Source: DASUSF01 sp036375275
GTDB lineage: Bacteria; Pseudomonadota; Alphaproteobacteria; Geminicoccales; Geminicoccaceae
Direction of reading: 5' to 3'
Length of the DNA stretch: 26,843 nucleotides
Assembly (NCBI GenBank): GCA_036375275.1
Contig: DASUSF010000344.1
Span: 1 to 26,843, forward strand
The position numbers were made by a program, and so were the translations under genes. This document shows, one piece after another, positions 25,579 through 26,843 of this stretch; positions within the stretch are counted from its first letter, which is position 1; each line of letters starts with the position of its first letter. A model generated the notes under the pieces. That model was not told where the DNA came from. It did no database searches and saw only the letters and a list, made by a program, of their open reading frames with translations.

Positions 25579-26616
25579 ATGCGCGTCGAGCTGTTCGACT
25601 TCGAGCTGCCGGCGGAGCGGATCGCCCAGCGTCCGTCCGTGCCGCGGGACGCCGCGCGGTTGCTCCACGTCGCCGCCGGCGGCGGGCTTCGCGACGGCCG
25701 GGTCCGCGACCTGCCGGACCTGCTCCGGCCGGGCGACCTCCTGGTGTTCAACGACACCCGCGTGATCCCGGCGCGCCTCGCCGGGCGGCGCGGTGAGGCG
25801 GCGGTCGAGGTCACCCTGCTCGAGCCGGCCGAAGGGGGCTGCTGGCGCGCCCTCGCCCGCCCCGCGCGGAAGCTCCGCGCCGGCGACCGGATCGACTTCT
25901 CGGACGATTTCGCGGCCGAGGTCGTGGCGCGGGGCGAGGCCGGTGAGGCGCTGCTGCGCTTCGACGAGCCGCCCGACCTCTTCCGGGCCAGGCTCGAGCG
26001 CCACGGCGCCATGCCGCTCCCGCCCTACATCCGCCGCCCCCGGGGCGGGGACGCCCGCGACCGCGAGGACTACCAGACCATGTTCGCGCGCCGGGACGGG
26101 GCCGTCGCGTCGCCCACCGCCGCGCTCCACTTCACGTCCGACCTCGTCGCCCGCCTCGGCGCGCGGGGCATCGGTCCGACCTTCGTCACGCTCCACGTCG
26201 GCGCGGGCACCTTCCTGCCGGTCAGGGCGGAGGACACGCGCGAGCACGTGATGCACGAGGAGCGCTACGCGATCGAGCCGTCGGCCGCCCTGGCGATCGA
26301 CCGGGCCCGCGCCGCCGGCGGGCGGATCGTCGCGGTCGGGACCACGGTGCTCCGGACGCTCGAGAGCGCGGCCGACGAGCGGGGCGTGCTCCGGCCGGGG
26401 GCCGGCGCGACCCGGCTGTTCATCACCCCCGGCTACCGGTTCAGGGTCGTGGACCTCCTGATGACCAACTTCCATCTGCCGCGCTCGACCCTGTTCATGC
26501 TGGTCGCGGCCTTCGCCGGGCTGGAGCGGATGCGCGCCGCCTACCGCCATGCGATCGGCGCCGGCTATCGCTTTTACTCCTACGGCGACGCCACGCTCCT
26601 GGAGCGGAATCCGTGA
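25579..26616 (+). CDS. queA: S-adenosylmethionine:tRNA ribosyltransferase-isomerase
   Basis: 345 aa, normal QueA length. Typical motifs: FDFELPAERIAQRP at the start, GDLLVFNDTRVIPARL, LPPYIRRP, DYQTMFA, the GAVASPTAALHFT block, THVGAGTF-like TLHVGAGTFLPV, and the C-terminal LMTNFHLPRSTLFMLVAAFAG and YRFYSYGDA. The enzyme moves the ribosyl part of SAM onto preQ1 in tRNA to give epoxyqueuosine. The ATG at 25579 begins the conserved N-terminus; the frame is open upstream without meaning. The last codons overlap the tgt start by 4 bp (GTGA), so the two are coupled. Confidence 0.97.
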   Translation: MRVELFDFELPAERIAQRPSVPRDAARLLHVAAGGGLRDGRVRDLPDLLRPGDLLVFNDTRVIPARLAGRRGEAAVEVTLLEPAEGGCWRALARPARKLRAGDRIDFSDDFAAEVVARGEAGEALLRFDEPPDLFRARLERHGAMPLPPYIRRPRGGDARDREDYQTMFARRDGAVASPTAALHFTSDLVARLGARGIGPTFVTLHVGAGTFLPVRAEDTREHVMHEERYAIEPSAALAIDRARAAGGRIVAVGTTVLRTLESAADERGVLRPGAGATRLFITPGYRFRVVDLLMTNFHLPRSTLFMLVAAFAGLERMRAAYRHAIGAGYRFYSYGDATLLERNP

Positions 26617-26843
26617 GCGGGGAGCTGGGCTTCGAGCTGCTGGCGAGCGACGGCGTGGCCCGGCGCGGCCGGCTCCGGACCGCCCACGGCACGGTCGAGA
26701 CCCCGGCCTTCATGGCGGTCGGCACGGCCGCGACCGTGAAGGCGATGACCGCGGACGCGGTCCGCGCGACCGGCACCGAGATCGTGCTCGGCAACACCTA
26801 CCACCTGATGCTCCGGCCGGGAGCGGAGCGGATCGCGCGCCAG
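26613..26843 (+). CDS. tgt: tRNA-guanine transglycosylase, N-terminal fragment (3' end outside window)
   Basis: 77 codons from GTG 26613 to the window end. The translated start (GFELLASDGVARRGRL, then ETPAFMAVGTAATVKAMT and VLGNTYHLMLRPGAE) is the well-known Tgt N-terminus; catalytic aspartates lie beyond or near the edge and are not all visible. Tgt swaps guanine for preQ1 at the wobble position of GUN-decoding tRNAs, the step before QueA. The 4-bp overlap with queA is the usual arrangement. Confidence 0.95.
   Translation, partial: MSGELGFELLASDGVARRGRLRTAHGTVETPAFMAVGTAATVKAMTADAVRATGTEIVLGNTYHLMLRPGAERIARQ

Overview
This is a very GC-rich window, almost certainly from an alphaproteobacterium. 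The strongest taxonomic marker is a PhyR-type anti-anti-sigma response regulator (23073-23858), a design known from the Alphaproteobacteria. The propionyl-CoA carboxylase pair (666 and 510 aa) and the YqaA-like VTT membrane protein fit the same group. I cannot go below class with confidence. The DNA looks chromosomal: no transposase, phage, plasmid or CRISPR feature was seen, and the gene content is mostly metabolic with a few accessory insertions.

Layout. 1-3028 (+): the 3' end of a UbiD-family decarboxylase, an OsmC peroxiredoxin, a small protein that is a free-standing copy of a protease propeptide, and a subtilisin-family (S8) protease carrying the same propeptide. 3127-9259 (-): the propionyl-CoA carboxylase genes. 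pccB is upstream and pccA downstream, but they are separated by a Phd/VapC toxin-antitoxin pair, a zinc alcohol dehydrogenase, a small secreted protein and a 150-bp repeat. 9467-14870 (+): a 1111-aa SAM/class III cyclase/STAND ATPase signalling protein, a patatin-like protein with altered catalytic residues, a rho-independent terminator, and a Tat-exported histidine phosphatase. 14969-17250 (+): an M20 zinc peptidase translationally coupled to a P1-family peptidase, bracketed by two inverted copies of the repeat. 17423-18748 (-): a sulfatase without a normal start codon for its true N-terminus. 19067-21662: a VTT/DedA-like membrane protein, a small membrane protein and an aldehyde dehydrogenase. 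21663-25176 (-): a homoserine-dehydrogenase-like oxidoreductase with a SAF-like tail, phyR, a small conserved-looking protein and a lipoprotein. 25579-end (+): queA overlapping tgt, two steps of queuosine tRNA modification.

How the genes work together. PccA and PccB form one enzyme (propionyl-CoA to methylmalonyl-CoA). The M20 and P1 genes overlap by 4 bp and probably act on related amide or peptide substrates. QueA and Tgt act in sequence on tRNA. VapC and its antitoxin form a self-regulated module with a visible operator. The S8 protease and its stand-alone propeptide paralogue look like a protease-inhibitor (or protease-chaperone) pair.

The two observations most worth following are that protease/propeptide pair, and a family of about 150-bp two-hairpin elements present three times (5161-5310, 14806-14955, and inverted at 17251-17404). 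One repeat copy supplies the stop codon of one gene and ends 13 bp before the start of the next.
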